From positions 1 to 49,433 of the forward strand of contig NZ_PNDS01000132.1 in the NCBI RefSeq assembly GCF_005886535.1: DNA of 49,433 bases. The letters are read 5' to 3'. The notes under the pieces were generated by a model that did no database searches, was not told the origin of the DNA, and worked only from the letters and a program-made list of their open reading frames with translations. Both the position numbers and the translations under genes were made by a program. The DNA is from Pseudoalteromonas sp. S2755 (GTDB taxonomy: Bacteria > Pseudomonadota > Gammaproteobacteria > Enterobacterales > Alteromonadaceae). Shown in pieces: positions 28,087 to 36,489 of this stretch; within the stretch, counting starts at the first letter, position 1, and every line of letters begins with the position of its first letter.

Positions 28087-28713
28087 ATGCAATTAGATAC
28101 TCAAGAACAACGCGTACTGGGTTGCTTAATCGAAAAGCAAGTCACCACCCCAGAACAATATCCCATGTCACTCAACGGCCTCACCAATGCGTGCAATCAA
28201 AAATCGAATCGCGAGCCGGTGATGGAACTCTCTCAAAATGATGTGCTAGACACACTGACCCGCCTACAAGAAAAACGCTTAATTACCTGTGATGAAGCTC
28301 TATCAGGTCGCGTTGACAAGTATAGTCAGCGTTTTTGTAACAGTGATTTTGGCCACCTTAAAGTCAACGCAAAACAAAAAGCGATTATCTGTTTATTGTT
28401 ATTGCGTGGCCCACAAACCCCTGGTGAATTGCGTACCCGCAGCAACCGCCTCGCAGAATTTAGTTCCGTACAAGATGTTGAATCGACATTAAGTGCGATG
28501 CAAGAACATGATTATGTGGTTAAGCTTACCAGAGAGCCTGGAAAACGAGAAAGTCGCTATCAACACTTGTTTGGTGACCAAGTCGTTGAACCAACAGCGC
28601 CTGCAGAAGCCATAACCTGCACCCAAAATGACAGCGAAATCGAGAGCTTGATCGCCGAGATTGAGCAATTAAAGCAAGAGCTCGCCACCATCAAAGCACA
28701 TTTAGGGCTTTAA
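28087..28713 (+). CDS. YceH family protein (DUF480)
   Basis: 208 residues with two winged-helix-like repeats (about 1-85 and 90-165), containing CLIEKQVTTPEQYPMSLNGLTNACNQKSNR, the DUF480 signature, and LRGPQTPGELRTR. A coiled-coil tail (about 180-207, IESLIAEIEQLKQEL) follows. Function unknown. The frame opens earlier (28045), but the ATG at 28087 has AAGGAAAGTG upstream and begins QLDTQEQRVLG as in homologues. Stands alone between the kinase and nadE. Confidence 0.9.
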   Translation: MQLDTQEQRVLGCLIEKQVTTPEQYPMSLNGLTNACNQKSNREPVMELSQNDVLDTLTRLQEKRLITCDEALSGRVDKYSQRFCNSDFGHLKVNAKQKAIICLLLLRGPQTPGELRTRSNRLAEFSSVQDVESTLSAMQEHDYVVKLTREPGKRESRYQHLFGDQVVEPTAPAEAITCTQNDSEIESLIAEIEQLKQELATIKAHLGL

Positions 28714-28773
28714 AAAGCGCGTCAGCACCAACATAATAGAAGTTTATTGCCCCGATAGTATTGAGGAACCAGT

Positions 28774-29610
28774 ATGCGTGAAGCAATCATGGCCGAAATG
28801 AAAGTTCAGCCAATTATTGACCCGGAATTTGAAGTCAAACGACGTGTCTCATTTTTAAAAGCACGATTACAAGCCTCTGGCTGCTTCACTCTTGTGCTTG
28901 GCATCAGCGGAGGCGTTGATTCGTCAACCTGTGGACGCCTATGCCAGCTAGCTATCGATGAACTCAATGCTGAGCATGATACTGGGGCTTATAAATTTAT
29001 TGCTATGCGCTTGCCGTATGGTGTTCAAGCTGATGAAGATGAAGCGCAGCTTGCACTCGAATTTATCCAACCTAGTCAGCGCTTAACAGTCAATATCAAA
29101 CCTGCAGCTGATGCCATGCACGAGCAGGCGCTCGCTGCTATGGCGGGTGGAAGCATATCACTGCCTTCACAAGCCAGCGTGGATTTTATTAAAGGAAATG
29201 TAAAAGCACGCCAGCGCATGGTTGCGCAGTATGAAATCGCTGGCCTGACTCGCGGTTTAGTGGTCGGCACCGATCATAGCGCTGAAAACATCACCGGCTT
29301 TTACACCAAGTTTGGTGATGGCGCCTGCGACTTAGCGCCCTTATTTGGCTTGTCAAAGCGCCAAGTTCGCGCACTAGCTGCTTTTCTCGGAGCACCTGCT
29401 GGATTAGTACATAAAGTGCCAACAGCCGATCTTGAGTGCGACCGCCCAGGCCTTTCCGATGAAGAAGCGCTGGGACTAAGCTATGACAATATTGATGACT
29501 TTCTTGAAGGTAAGCCCGTTAGTAGCGAAGTGAGCGACAAACTTATTGCCATCTATCAGCGTACACAACACAAGCGTCAACCAATTCCTACGGTATACGA
29601 CGAACAATAG
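28774..29610 (+). CDS. nadE: NAD+ synthetase, ammonia-dependent
   Basis: 278 residues; makes NAD+ from deamido-NAD+, ATP and ammonia. The PP-loop is SGGVDSS (45-51). The lysine/aspartate-rich substrate loop [19 protein letters not shown] and [17 protein letters not shown] match the short, ammonia-using NadE (E. coli 275 residues), with no glutaminase domain. The start at 28774 has GAGG 7 nt upstream. The downstream gap carries a hairpin before folM. Confidence 0.95.
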   Translation: MREAIMAEMKVQPIIDPEFEVKRRVSFLKARLQASGCFTLVLGISGGVDSSTCGRLCQLAIDELNAEHDTGAYKFIAMRLPYGVQADEDEAQLALEFIQPSQRLTVNIKPAADAMHEQALAAMAGGSISLPSQASVDFIKGNVKARQRMVAQYEIAGLTRGLVVGTDHSAENITGFYTKFGDGACDLAPLFGLSKRQVRALAAFLGAPAGLVHKVPTADLECDRPGLSDEEALGLSYDNIDDFLEGKPVSSEVSDKLIAIYQRTQHKRQPIPTVYDEQ

Positions 29611-29617
29611 TATTGTT

Positions 29618-29651
29618 GGCAGGAGATAACTAGTTAGTTATTCATCCTGCC
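29618..29651 (+). terminator. Hairpin between nadE and folM
   Basis: GGCAGGA / TCCTGCC arms (7 bp) extended by an inner GATAAC..GTTATTC stem. No T-run follows, so it may be a factor-dependent terminator or an mRNA 3'-end stabiliser for nadE. Confidence 0.5.
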
Positions 29652-29684
29652 CCCTAACCTCCCAATTCACAAGGTGATTAACTT

Positions 29685-30401
29685 ATGAGCCCAGCAGCTG
29701 CACCTATTTTAATTACTGGTGGCGCACAGCGCATTGGACTTGCTTTGGTGAAACACTTTCTCGCTAAACAGCAAGCCGTTATATTGACGTATCGCACCAA
29801 ACACCAAGTTATCGATGAACTAGCATCGCTAGGTGCCATTTGTATCAAGGCTGATTTTGACGAGCCAGAAGCTATCACGCAACTCAACAACCAAATTCGT
29901 GTCCATACCGGTGCGCTCAGTGCTATCATCCACAACGCATCGAGCTGGGATTGTGAAGCCAACAACCCTGATTTTTCAGCATTATTCGACAATATGATGC
30001 GGATCCACGCTAAAGTCCCTTATTTGATCAATCATGCCTTGAGCGACTTATTGACAGCCAGCAATATCGTCAGCGATGTGATCCATATTACTGACTATGT
30101 AGTAGAAAAAGGCAGTCCAAAACACATTGCCTATGCCGCAAGTAAAGCTGCATTAGATAACTTAACACGGTCATTTGCCGCTAAGTTTGCACCTAACATC
30201 AAAGTGAATAGCATTGCACCTTCTCTTATCATCTTTAATCAAGACGATAGTGATGAGTACAAGGCAAAAACCTTGAAAAAGTCTATTATGGGAATTGAGC
30301 CTGGTAGCAAAGAAGTTATCAACAGTGTCGACATGATACTCTCTAGCAACTATATGACAGGACGCACGGTACAAATCGACGGTGGCCGCCATTTGAGGTA
30401 A
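29685..30401 (+). CDS. folM: Dihydromonapterin reductase FolM
   Basis: 238-residue SDR. The cofactor loop is ITGGAQRIG near residues 9-17, IHNASSW follows, and the catalytic tyrosine/lysine is in AYAASKAALDNL. FolM reduces dihydromonapterin (and dihydrofolate) with NADPH to tetrahydromonapterin. It heads a tight set with folE (6 nt gap) and folX (7 nt gap), which supports this assignment over a generic SDR. The ribosome-binding site AAGGTG precedes ATG 29685. Confidence 0.88.
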   Translation: MSPAAAPILITGGAQRIGLALVKHFLAKQQAVILTYRTKHQVIDELASLGAICIKADFDEPEAITQLNNQIRVHTGALSAIIHNASSWDCEANNPDFSALFDNMMRIHAKVPYLINHALSDLLTASNIVSDVIHITDYVVEKGSPKHIAYAASKAALDNLTRSFAAKFAPNIKVNSIAPSLIIFNQDDSDEYKAKTLKKSIMGIEPGSKEVINSVDMILSSNYMTGRTVQIDGGRHLR

Positions 30402-30407
30402 CGCATT

Positions 30408-30962
30408 ATGCAAGACAAATTACAACAGAGTTATAAAACGATTATTGAAGCCGTCGGTGAAGATACAGACCGCGAAGGATTATTAGATACACCAAAGCGC
30501 GCAGCGAAAGCGATGGAATATCTGACCCAGGGTTACCGTCAAACACTGGATGAAATCACCAATAACGCGGTATTCAGCTCGGATGCCGATGATATGGTAC
30601 TAGTTCAAGATATAGAATTGTACTCTATGTGTGAGCACCACCTTCTACCTTTCGTTGGTCGTTGCCATATTGCTTATATACCTAGCGGTAAAGTGCTTGG
30701 CTTATCCAAATTTGCCCGCATTGTTGATATGTTTGCCCGTCGATTTCAAATCCAAGAACAGCTCACTCATCAAATCGCCAAGGCCGTTGAGGAAGTCACT
30801 GGCGCAAAAGGCGTTGGCGTGATCGTTGAAGCCAAACATATGTGTATGATGATGCGTGGGGTTGAAAAACAAAACTCTAGCATGCGAACGTCAGTCATGC
30901 TTGGTAACTTTAGAAGCGACCCCAAAACCCGCAACGAGTTTTTACAGTTAGTGAAAGGATAA
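30408..30962 (+). CDS. folE: GTP cyclohydrolase I
   Basis: 184 residues; converts GTP to 7,8-dihydroneopterin triphosphate, the first step of folate and monapterin synthesis. Zinc ligands are C75 and H78 in [11 protein letters not shown] and C146 in [27 protein letters not shown] is the family core. A GAGGTAA ribosome-binding site overlaps the folM stop. Placed between folM and folX, it supplies the triphosphate epimerised by FolX. Confidence 0.97.
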   Translation: MQDKLQQSYKTIIEAVGEDTDREGLLDTPKRAAKAMEYLTQGYRQTLDEITNNAVFSSDADDMVLVQDIELYSMCEHHLLPFVGRCHIAYIPSGKVLGLSKFARIVDMFARRFQIQEQLTHQIAKAVEEVTGAKGVGVIVEAKHMCMMMRGVEKQNSSMRTSVMLGNFRSDPKTRNEFLQLVKG

Positions 30963-30969
30963 ACACGCT

Positions 30970-31332
30970 ATGTCGAATGCCATTATCAAGGTGACAAATT
31001 TAAGATTACGTACCTTTATTGGTTTTAATCCCGAAGAGCGGGAGAAAAAGCAAGATGTCGTGATCAATATTGAAATTCACTACCCAGCTGATACGGCATG
31101 TTTAGATCATGATAACGTGGCCCATGCGCTTAATTACAAAACGGTAACTAAAGCGGTCATCACGCTAGTAGAAGAAGGCCACTTTTTGTTACTTGAGAAG
31201 TTAGTGGCTGACATACTCGCTGAATGTCACCAGCATCAAGACGTGACCTATGCAAAAGTCACCGTAGATAAACCGCATGCTTTACGTTTTGCTGACTCAG
31301 TGTCACTCACGCTTGATTGGTACAGAAGCTAA
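30970..31332 (+). CDS. folX: Dihydroneopterin triphosphate 2'-epimerase FolX
   Basis: 120 residues of the FolB/FolX fold. NLRLRTFIGFNPEE, HYPADTA, ALNYKTVTK and DKPHALRFADSVSLTLDW follow E. coli FolX closely rather than FolB. FolX epimerises dihydroneopterin triphosphate to the monapterin isomer. With FolE and FolM this completes most of tetrahydromonapterin synthesis, the cofactor of bacterial phenylalanine hydroxylase in Pseudomonas. No phenylalanine hydroxylase is in this window. Confidence 0.93.
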   Translation: MSNAIIKVTNLRLRTFIGFNPEEREKKQDVVINIEIHYPADTACLDHDNVAHALNYKTVTKAVITLVEEGHFLLLEKLVADILAECHQHQDVTYAKVTVDKPHALRFADSVSLTLDWYRS

Positions 31333-31371
31333 GCGATAAGACTCTGATATTCACTTCCTTGCCTTCTGGTG

Positions 31372-31800
31372 TTAAGAAATCACCTGTAAGGCAAGGTAGA
31401 TCACCAGTGCATAACGAGCACCTTTACCGAGCGCGACTAACACAAAAAACCACCCAAAAGAGGTCCGTAGAGACCCCGCTACCACAGTCAAAGGATCTCC
31501 AACTATGGGTAGCCAAGCAAATAGCAATGAAAACTTGCCGTAGCGATTAAATAGCCCACAAGCCTTATCATATTGCTGTTGAGAAACCGGAAACCAGCGC
31601 TTATTGCGCCACCTAGCGATAAACCAGCCAAGATAATAGTTCATACAGCTACCAAGTAGATTACCTGTTGTCGCAGCCAGCCATAACCAACCTAATTCAC
31701 CCTGTTGCTTCACAACGAGCCCACTCAGCGCCAGCTCCGACGACGCAGGTAATAAGGTTGCGGCAATAAAAGCAAGCCCAAATAAAGAAAGATAAATCAT
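31372..31800 (-). CDS. YqaA family inner-membrane protein
   Basis: 142 residues with four to five membrane segments, of the small YqaA branch of the DedA/VTT (SNARE-associated) superfamily. Landmarks are LPASSELALSGL, the TTGNLLGSCMNYYLGWF glycine motif and WLPIVGDPLTVVAGSLR. Function unknown, though DedA relatives are implicated in undecaprenyl-phosphate or phospholipid translocation. Convergent with folX and divergent from the lipoprotein that follows. No strong ribosome-binding site is visible before ATG 31800. Confidence 0.87.
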   Translation of the reverse strand: MIYLSLFGLAFIAATLLPASSELALSGLVVKQQGELGWLWLAATTGNLLGSCMNYYLGWFIARWRNKRWFPVSQQQYDKACGLFNRYGKFSLLFAWLPIVGDPLTVVAGSLRTSFGWFFVLVALGKGARYALVIYLALQVIS

Positions 31801-31906
31801 ATCAACGGCTATAAGAAATTGGACTTTAAGAAATCATCTAAGTGGGGCAATATACTGAAATGTGCGCATGACTTCAAAGACACTGACACGGAAACAAGGA
31901 ATAGAC

Positions 31907-32419
31907 ATGAAAACAACAATAAAAATGTTACTACTTAGTACCGTTCTCACCACCGGATTAAGTGGCTGCAAGGCCTATAACGAAGCACATCCGCAAGCAG
32001 ACGATGGCTATCAGACCTATATCCACACCGGCGACGCCTTTAAACATTTGCAATTTACGGATATCAAAAACCAAACCGTTAGGTTCGATGCTAATCACAA
32101 AAAGTTGGTGATTTTATTCGCGACTTGGTGCTCCGATTCGCAACGCTTATTGAGCGAACTAAAACAATCAGAACTACTCACCCAAGCAGATTTAACCATC
32201 GTTGCCATCGGCCGAGAAGAAAATAACACTACGCTTGAGCAATTCAACGAAGCCATGCAATTACCCATACATCTTGTTGCCGATCCCAATCGAGATATTT
32301 ACAACACGTATGCCAACAAAGGCATTCCAAGAGTCATCTTGCTTGATGAGCACAACCAAGTGATGCAAACACTTATCGGTGAGCAACCCAACACTTTATC
32401 AAAACTAAACTGGAATTAA
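31907..32419 (+). CDS. Thioredoxin-like lipoprotein with CxxS active site
   Basis: 170 residues. The lipoprotein signal has lipobox LSGC (C21), then a TlpA/AhpC-type thioredoxin fold: FATWCSDSQRLL (C75, with S78 where the second cysteine would be) and the cis-proline region GIPRVILLDEH. Monothiol CxxS members can act as peroxidase-like or mixed-disulfide enzymes rather than simple disulfide reductases. The frame opens at 31862, but ATG 31907 has AAGGAA upstream and starts the signal peptide. It is 12 nt before the DUF2721 gene. Confidence 0.82.
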   Translation: MKTTIKMLLLSTVLTTGLSGCKAYNEAHPQADDGYQTYIHTGDAFKHLQFTDIKNQTVRFDANHKKLVILFATWCSDSQRLLSELKQSELLTQADLTIVAIGREENNTTLEQFNEAMQLPIHLVADPNRDIYNTYANKGIPRVILLDEHNQVMQTLIGEQPNTLSKLNWN

Positions 32420-32431
32420 CGAGGTAACTAT

Positions 32432-32896
32432 ATGAATCCAGAAGTCGTTAGCATTCTCACGATGGCCAAAGTTATCCAAACTGCCGTTGCCCCTGTATTT
32501 TTAATTACAGGTATTGCTGCGACCTTAGGGGTACTATCAAACCGCTTAGCACGGATCACGGATAGGGCACGTTTACTTGATCGCAAGATCAATACCACGC
32601 AAGATGAAGAGCTCAAAATGCACTTTAGCCGTGAAATGCGCGCACTGTTAAAACGATCTCGTTTTATTCACGTGGCATTTAGCATGAGTGTACTCAGTGC
32701 GTTGCTTGTGTGTGCAGTGGTTATGCTGCTGTTCATGTCACACTTGTACAGTATGCCATTGGGTATTACTTTATCGTCTTGTTTTATCGCCGCTATGGTG
32801 CTGCTCATTGGCGCATTTGTCTCTTTGCTTGGAGAAATCTTTTTAGCCACCCGCAGTATGCGCAGGGGCATGATATTCAAAGATATCGAGAGTTGA
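32432..32896 (+). CDS. DUF2721 family membrane protein
   Basis: 154 residues with about three membrane segments (roughly 18-36, 80-100, 108-130). APVFLITGIAATLGVLSNRLARITDRAR at the start is characteristic of DUF2721. Function unknown. It follows the thioredoxin-like lipoprotein by 12 nt, with a GAGG ribosome-binding site, so the two are likely co-transcribed. Confidence 0.85.
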   Translation: MNPEVVSILTMAKVIQTAVAPVFLITGIAATLGVLSNRLARITDRARLLDRKINTTQDEELKMHFSREMRALLKRSRFIHVAFSMSVLSALLVCAVVMLLFMSHLYSMPLGITLSSCFIAAMVLLIGAFVSLLGEIFLATRSMRRGMIFKDIES

Positions 32897-32997
32897 TTAT
32901 TTGAAACTAGTTGCCTCCGTCACAGGGCGCTTATCGCAATTGTTTGATTATATTTGTAATTTACATTGAAAATAGGGAAAAATATTAGGGGTTTACT

Positions 32998-33444
32998 ATG
33001 AAGAAACTACTTACCGTCACACTATTTAGCTGTCTTGCAGCAACAGCGCAAGCTAACACTATGTTTGAATCGGCTGAAGATGCAATTGAATACCGCCAAG
33101 CGTCTTTCCAATTGATCCGTTTCCAAATTGGCAATATGGGCGACATGCTAAAAGGCAAAGTGCCATTTGATGCTGAAGTATTTAAACAACGTGCTCACAA
33201 CGCTGCGCAATTATCGCAAATGCCTTGGGAAGCATTCATTGACGGCTCTGACAAAGGCAATACTGATGCCCTACCAGCAGTTTGGTCAAACAGAGCTGAA
33301 TTCGATGGTAAAGCCAAGCAATTTGCCGAGTATGCTCAAGCACTGGCTGTTGCGGCTGACTCAGGTGACAAAAAGCTGATTGCTTCTGCATTTAAAGATT
33401 GGGCAAAAGGCTGTAAAGACTGCCATAAATCTTTTAAAGATTAA
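32998..33444 (+). CDS. Cytochrome c' family protein
   Basis: 148 residues: a Sec signal peptide (MKKLLTVTLFSCLAATAQA), then a four-helix bundle with the single haem-binding motif at the extreme C-terminus, C139-KD-C142-H143. That placement defines class II cytochromes c. Such proteins are periplasmic and bind NO; the physiological role here is unknown. An AGGGG ribosome-binding site lies upstream of ATG 32998. A hairpin follows the stop. Confidence 0.92.
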   Translation: MKKLLTVTLFSCLAATAQANTMFESAEDAIEYRQASFQLIRFQIGNMGDMLKGKVPFDAEVFKQRAHNAAQLSQMPWEAFIDGSDKGNTDALPAVWSNRAEFDGKAKQFAEYAQALAVAADSGDKKLIASAFKDWAKGCKDCHKSFKD

Positions 33445-33466
33445 TACTAGTCGAATAAAAACAAAA

Positions 33467-33486
33467 CAGCCGCATATTTGCGGCTG
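33467..33486. terminator. Hairpin after cytochrome c' gene
   Basis: CAGCCGCA / TGCGGCTG (8 bp, 4-nt loop). The plus side lacks a T-run, but the minus side reads TTTTGTTTTT after the stem. It may therefore terminate the small minus-strand gene at 33634 as well as mark the end of the cytochrome gene. Confidence 0.65.
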
Positions 33487-33633
33487 CTTACTATCTGAAT
33501 ATCTCGTCACTTGCTTGGCTATCACCAACGACACAATAACTCAGACATCGCACTGAGTAACCCACAGCCGTGCTTAATCACATAGCCAAATTGAGTTACT
33601 GTCAGTGCTAGACTCGTAGATGACGTCTAGTGA

Positions 33634-33819
33634 TCAATCATCAATATAGTCGAAATCATCATCGCCTAGATTTCTACGTAGGCGTTTTTGCTCTAAGTAG
33701 TCGTCTAGCTTTCTTTTGACTTTACGCTTTTGCTTGTCATGTTGGTTACGACCCAACTTTTCAAATTCATCGTCTGCAAAATCATCATCAAGCGCATCGT
33801 AAGAGAATGTCTTACCCAC
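33634..33819 (-). CDS. Small acidic/basic protein, possibly PA3496-like
   Basis: 61 residues from a GTG start at 33819 with TTGGAG 6 nt upstream. The frame opens earlier at 33876, but without a good ribosome-binding site. Composition is bipartite: an acidic start (YDALDDDFADDEFEKLG), a basic middle (NQHDKQKRKVKRKLDDYLEQKRLRR) and an acidic tail (DDDFDYIDD). The EQKRLRR..LGDDDFD pattern recalls the PA3496 family of putative envelope-integrity proteins; this is a tentative match. No membrane segment. No function can be stated. Confidence 0.65.
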   Translation of the reverse strand: MGKTFSYDALDDDFADDEFEKLGRNQHDKQKRKVKRKLDDYLEQKRLRRNLGDDDFDYIDD

Positions 33820-34107
33820 AACTAACTCCAAAATAAAATAGTCATTAATAAAATGAGAGCCGTCTCTCAAGATCACTATTTAGCGCTAAATTGTCATTCT
33901 GGAAAGTGAGAGTTTCTTATCCTTACAATAAAAATTTTTTATTGCCTAATTAATTTTGACAAAAACAACTACATTTTAGTCAATTTCATCACTTTTAGAG
34001 CACATTAACTTTCAACAATAAAACACAATATATTGATTTTATTAGATTTTATATTTGGCATTGTTCTTGTAACAACAATCATGCAACTGAGCCAATAAGG
34101 ATCGACC

Positions 34108-34893
34108 ATGAATAAAATTTTACTACTAACAGCAGCAACAATGATGACAACCACAGTCGCTGCACACGAAAAGAATAACATCACGTTTAGCGGTGATAAT
34201 TGTGAAGTAGAATTTCAGAATGACGTTAGGATCACGCCTGATAACTTGGTGATCACAACGGCCAAAAACAAAACAGCGGAGATCAACAATCTTGGCGAAC
34301 TGACACTCAACGGCGAGCGCATCGCACTTAATACACAGCAAAAAACGATGCTCACACAATATGGTGATGAACTAAGAGGCCGCCTACCACAAGTGGCTGA
34401 TATTGCTTTTGAAGGCATAAAATTAGCGGGCGTTGCCCTTAATGAAGTGGCGCAAACCTTTAATTTAACCAGTTTAGATAGCATCCATGCTGTGATCGAT
34501 GACCTCGAAACAGAAGTGCAAAATACGTTTTATCAGCAAGGTGCGTTTGTGATGGGTAAGCAAACTTTTGATGAGTTTGGCCAAAATTTCGATAATCAGT
34601 TTGAAGAAAAAATCGAGACCGCAGTACAAGGTGCCATGATGCAATCGATAGGTAGCTTACTGGTTGCGATTGGCAACGAAATGTCAGATGCAAAAGGTGA
34701 TATGAGCAGCTTTGAACAACGGATGGAAAACTTCGCAACACAAATCGAAACCAAAGTTGAACAGCAGGCAGAATCTATTGAGAAAAAAGCCGACGCACTG
34801 TGTGGCGACTTTGAACAAATCGCGAAAAACGAAGCCATTGTCGCAAAGTCTATCCCCGCCATGTCAGAGTACCAACTGTTTAAATTTAAATAA
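34108..34893 (+). CDS. YggN-like DUF2884 periplasmic protein
   Basis: 261 residues with a signal peptide (about 1-19, ends VAAHEK). NITFSGDNCEVEFQNDVRITPDNL is the recognisable DUF2884/YggN start. The rest is largely helical, with a long coiled-coil-like stretch at about 195-240 rich in Glu/Gln. Two cysteines (in DNCEVE and DALCGDF) may form a disulfide. Function unknown. The 231-bp AT-rich gap upstream is likely its promoter region, and AAGGA precedes the start. Confidence 0.83.
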   Translation: MNKILLLTAATMMTTTVAAHEKNNITFSGDNCEVEFQNDVRITPDNLVITTAKNKTAEINNLGELTLNGERIALNTQQKTMLTQYGDELRGRLPQVADIAFEGIKLAGVALNEVAQTFNLTSLDSIHAVIDDLETEVQNTFYQQGAFVMGKQTFDEFGQNFDNQFEEKIETAVQGAMMQSIGSLLVAIGNEMSDAKGDMSSFEQRMENFATQIETKVEQQAESIEKKADALCGDFEQIAKNEAIVAKSIPAMSEYQLFKFK

Positions 34894-34899
34894 TCTGAC

Positions 34900-34941
34900 G
34901 TTGGCATAACTGACTTCTAATTTAGGATACGTTATGCCAAC
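34900..34941. repeat. Inverted repeat between convergent genes
   Basis: GTTGGCATAAC (34900-34910) and GTTATGCCAAC (34931-34941) form perfect 11-bp arms with a 20-nt loop. The right arm includes the stop codon of the MocR gene. It is a possible shared terminator, but T-runs are weak. Confidence 0.5.
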
Positions 34942-36383
34942 CCTTTCCTTTGTGCATCGGCCAATTTCCCCAGCGTTTTAATCGCTTGCTCTACCGACGC
35001 ATCCCACGGCAAACCATAACTGATACGTATACAATTTTGATACTTTTTGCTGGCACTAAATAGCGTACCAGGCGTAATACTGATCCCGCGCTCCAAGGCT
35101 TTTTGGAACAACAAGGCACCATCGACGTGCTTACCTAAGTCTAGCCACAGCACACAACCGCCTTGCGGGCGACTGACCCTTACCTCACTACCAAATGCTA
35201 CATTTACCGCTTGGATCATACGATCTCGATTCTCAATTAACCGTTTACGGACCAACTTTAAATGGCGCTCGTAGCCTCCGGAGCTGAGAAAATCCGCCAG
35301 TGCCCATTGATTCATTAAAGATGACGAGCAGCTCAACGCACGTTTTATGCGCTTTGCTTTTGCACTAAATTGACTGGCGACCATCCAACCCACTCGATAG
35401 CTGGGCGCTGCAGTTTTTGAAAATGACGCACATGTGATCACTAAGCCCTTTTGGCTAAATGCCTGTGCCGGTATGCCACGCTGCTCGGTAAAATATAAAT
35501 CGCCATACACATCGTCTTCTATCAACACCACGTCACGTTGCTCTAATAGCGCCACCAGCTGCGCACGTCTCGTATCTGGCATAAAGCTACCAAGCGGGTT
35601 ACTAATACTGGTAGAAAACACACACGCTCGAATATCGTGCTTTTCAAGTGCCCGTTCAAGGTCGCTCAGCCAAATGCCGTCATCCGGGCAGACAGGGATT
35701 TCGATAGCCTTTAACCCTAAATTTTCAGCCAATTCAACAATGCCAAAATAACAGGGGGATTCAATCGCTATCACGTCTCCGGGCTTGGTCACCGCTTGTA
35801 ACGCAATCGCCAATGCTTCTTGCGCGCCATTGGTGATCACCACTTCATCCATGTCTATTGCTAAGCCCATATCCAAATAACGCCGCACGATTTGCTTCTT
35901 TAAGCTATCTAAACCATCCATAGGACCATAGTTAATGAGCTCATTCCCCGCTTCTTTCATTACACGGCGCATAATTTTGGCAAGAACCTGCTCGGTACCA
36001 GCAATGGCAATGGGGTTAGCGATACCTAAAGGGATTGCATGTGGCTGATGGATCCCATTATAGACTTGTTCAATCAACGCCTGTTTGTTAACCACCACGG
36101 GTTTGGCGGGTAATCTTGCACGCTTTGGCGAGTCGTTGTGCGAAGCTCTTTGGCATAAAAAGTAGCCTGACTTTTCTTTGGCAACCACTTTTCCTTGGTC
36201 TTCAAGTGCTTGATAAGCCTGTTTTACCGTTGGGATACTGACATTTAAGTTTTGTGCCATAACACGCAATGAAGGAAGCTTTTCGCCCGGTAAAATGGAC
36301 TCTTGTTCTGCCATCGACAAGATCATTTGGATCACCTGCTGATAGAGAAAGGCGGAATGTTGGCGTTGAATAACGGTACTCAT
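34932..36383 (-). CDS. MocR-type transcriptional regulator (GntR HTH + aminotransferase fold)
   Basis: 483 residues. An N-terminal GntR winged helix (about 10-75, with PGEKLPSLRVMAQNLNVSIPTVKQAYQALEDQG) is fused to a type-I PLP aminotransferase-like domain with the Schiff-base lysine in CASFSKTAAPSYRVGW. MocR proteins use PLP-amino-compound adducts as effectors and usually regulate an adjacent divergent gene, here the EamA exporter. The frame opens at 36491 inside that neighbour; ATG 36383 (MSTVIQRQHSAF) is the credible start. The promoter and operator lie just upstream. Confidence 0.9.
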   Translation of the reverse strand: MSTVIQRQHSAFLYQQVIQMILSMAEQESILPGEKLPSLRVMAQNLNVSIPTVKQAYQALEDQGKVVAKEKSGYFLCQRASHNDSPKRARLPAKPVVVNKQALIEQVYNGIHQPHAIPLGIANPIAIAGTEQVLAKIMRRVMKEAGNELINYGPMDGLDSLKKQIVRRYLDMGLAIDMDEVVITNGAQEALAIALQAVTKPGDVIAIESPCYFGIVELAENLGLKAIEIPVCPDDGIWLSDLERALEKHDIRACVFSTSISNPLGSFMPDTRRAQLVALLEQRDVVLIEDDVYGDLYFTEQRGIPAQAFSQKGLVITCASFSKTAAPSYRVGWMVASQFSAKAKRIKRALSCSSSLMNQWALADFLSSGGYERHLKLVRKRLIENRDRMIQAVNVAFGSEVRVSRPQGGCVLWLDLGKHVDGALLFQKALERGISITPGTLFSASKKYQNCIRISYGLPWDASVEQAIKTLGKLADAQRKGLA

Positions 36384-36393
36384 AAGCAATAAT

Positions 36394-36440
36394 CTGTATA
36401 GGTATAAATTAGCAAATTCTGTATATAGCTTATACAGAAT
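36394..36440. promoter_or_regulatory. Probable MocR operator in the divergent promoter
   Basis: A perfect 10-bp inverted repeat ATTCTGTATA / TATACAGAAT (36416-36440, 5-nt centre), plus a further direct copy of CTGTATA at 36394-36400, 25 nt from its partner. Three half-sites between a MocR gene and its divergent target match the usual MocR binding layout. Confidence 0.75.
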
Positions 36441-36489
36441 AACAGCGTAAACTACAGACTTCCACTGCTGTTTAAATCTAGAGCCGATC

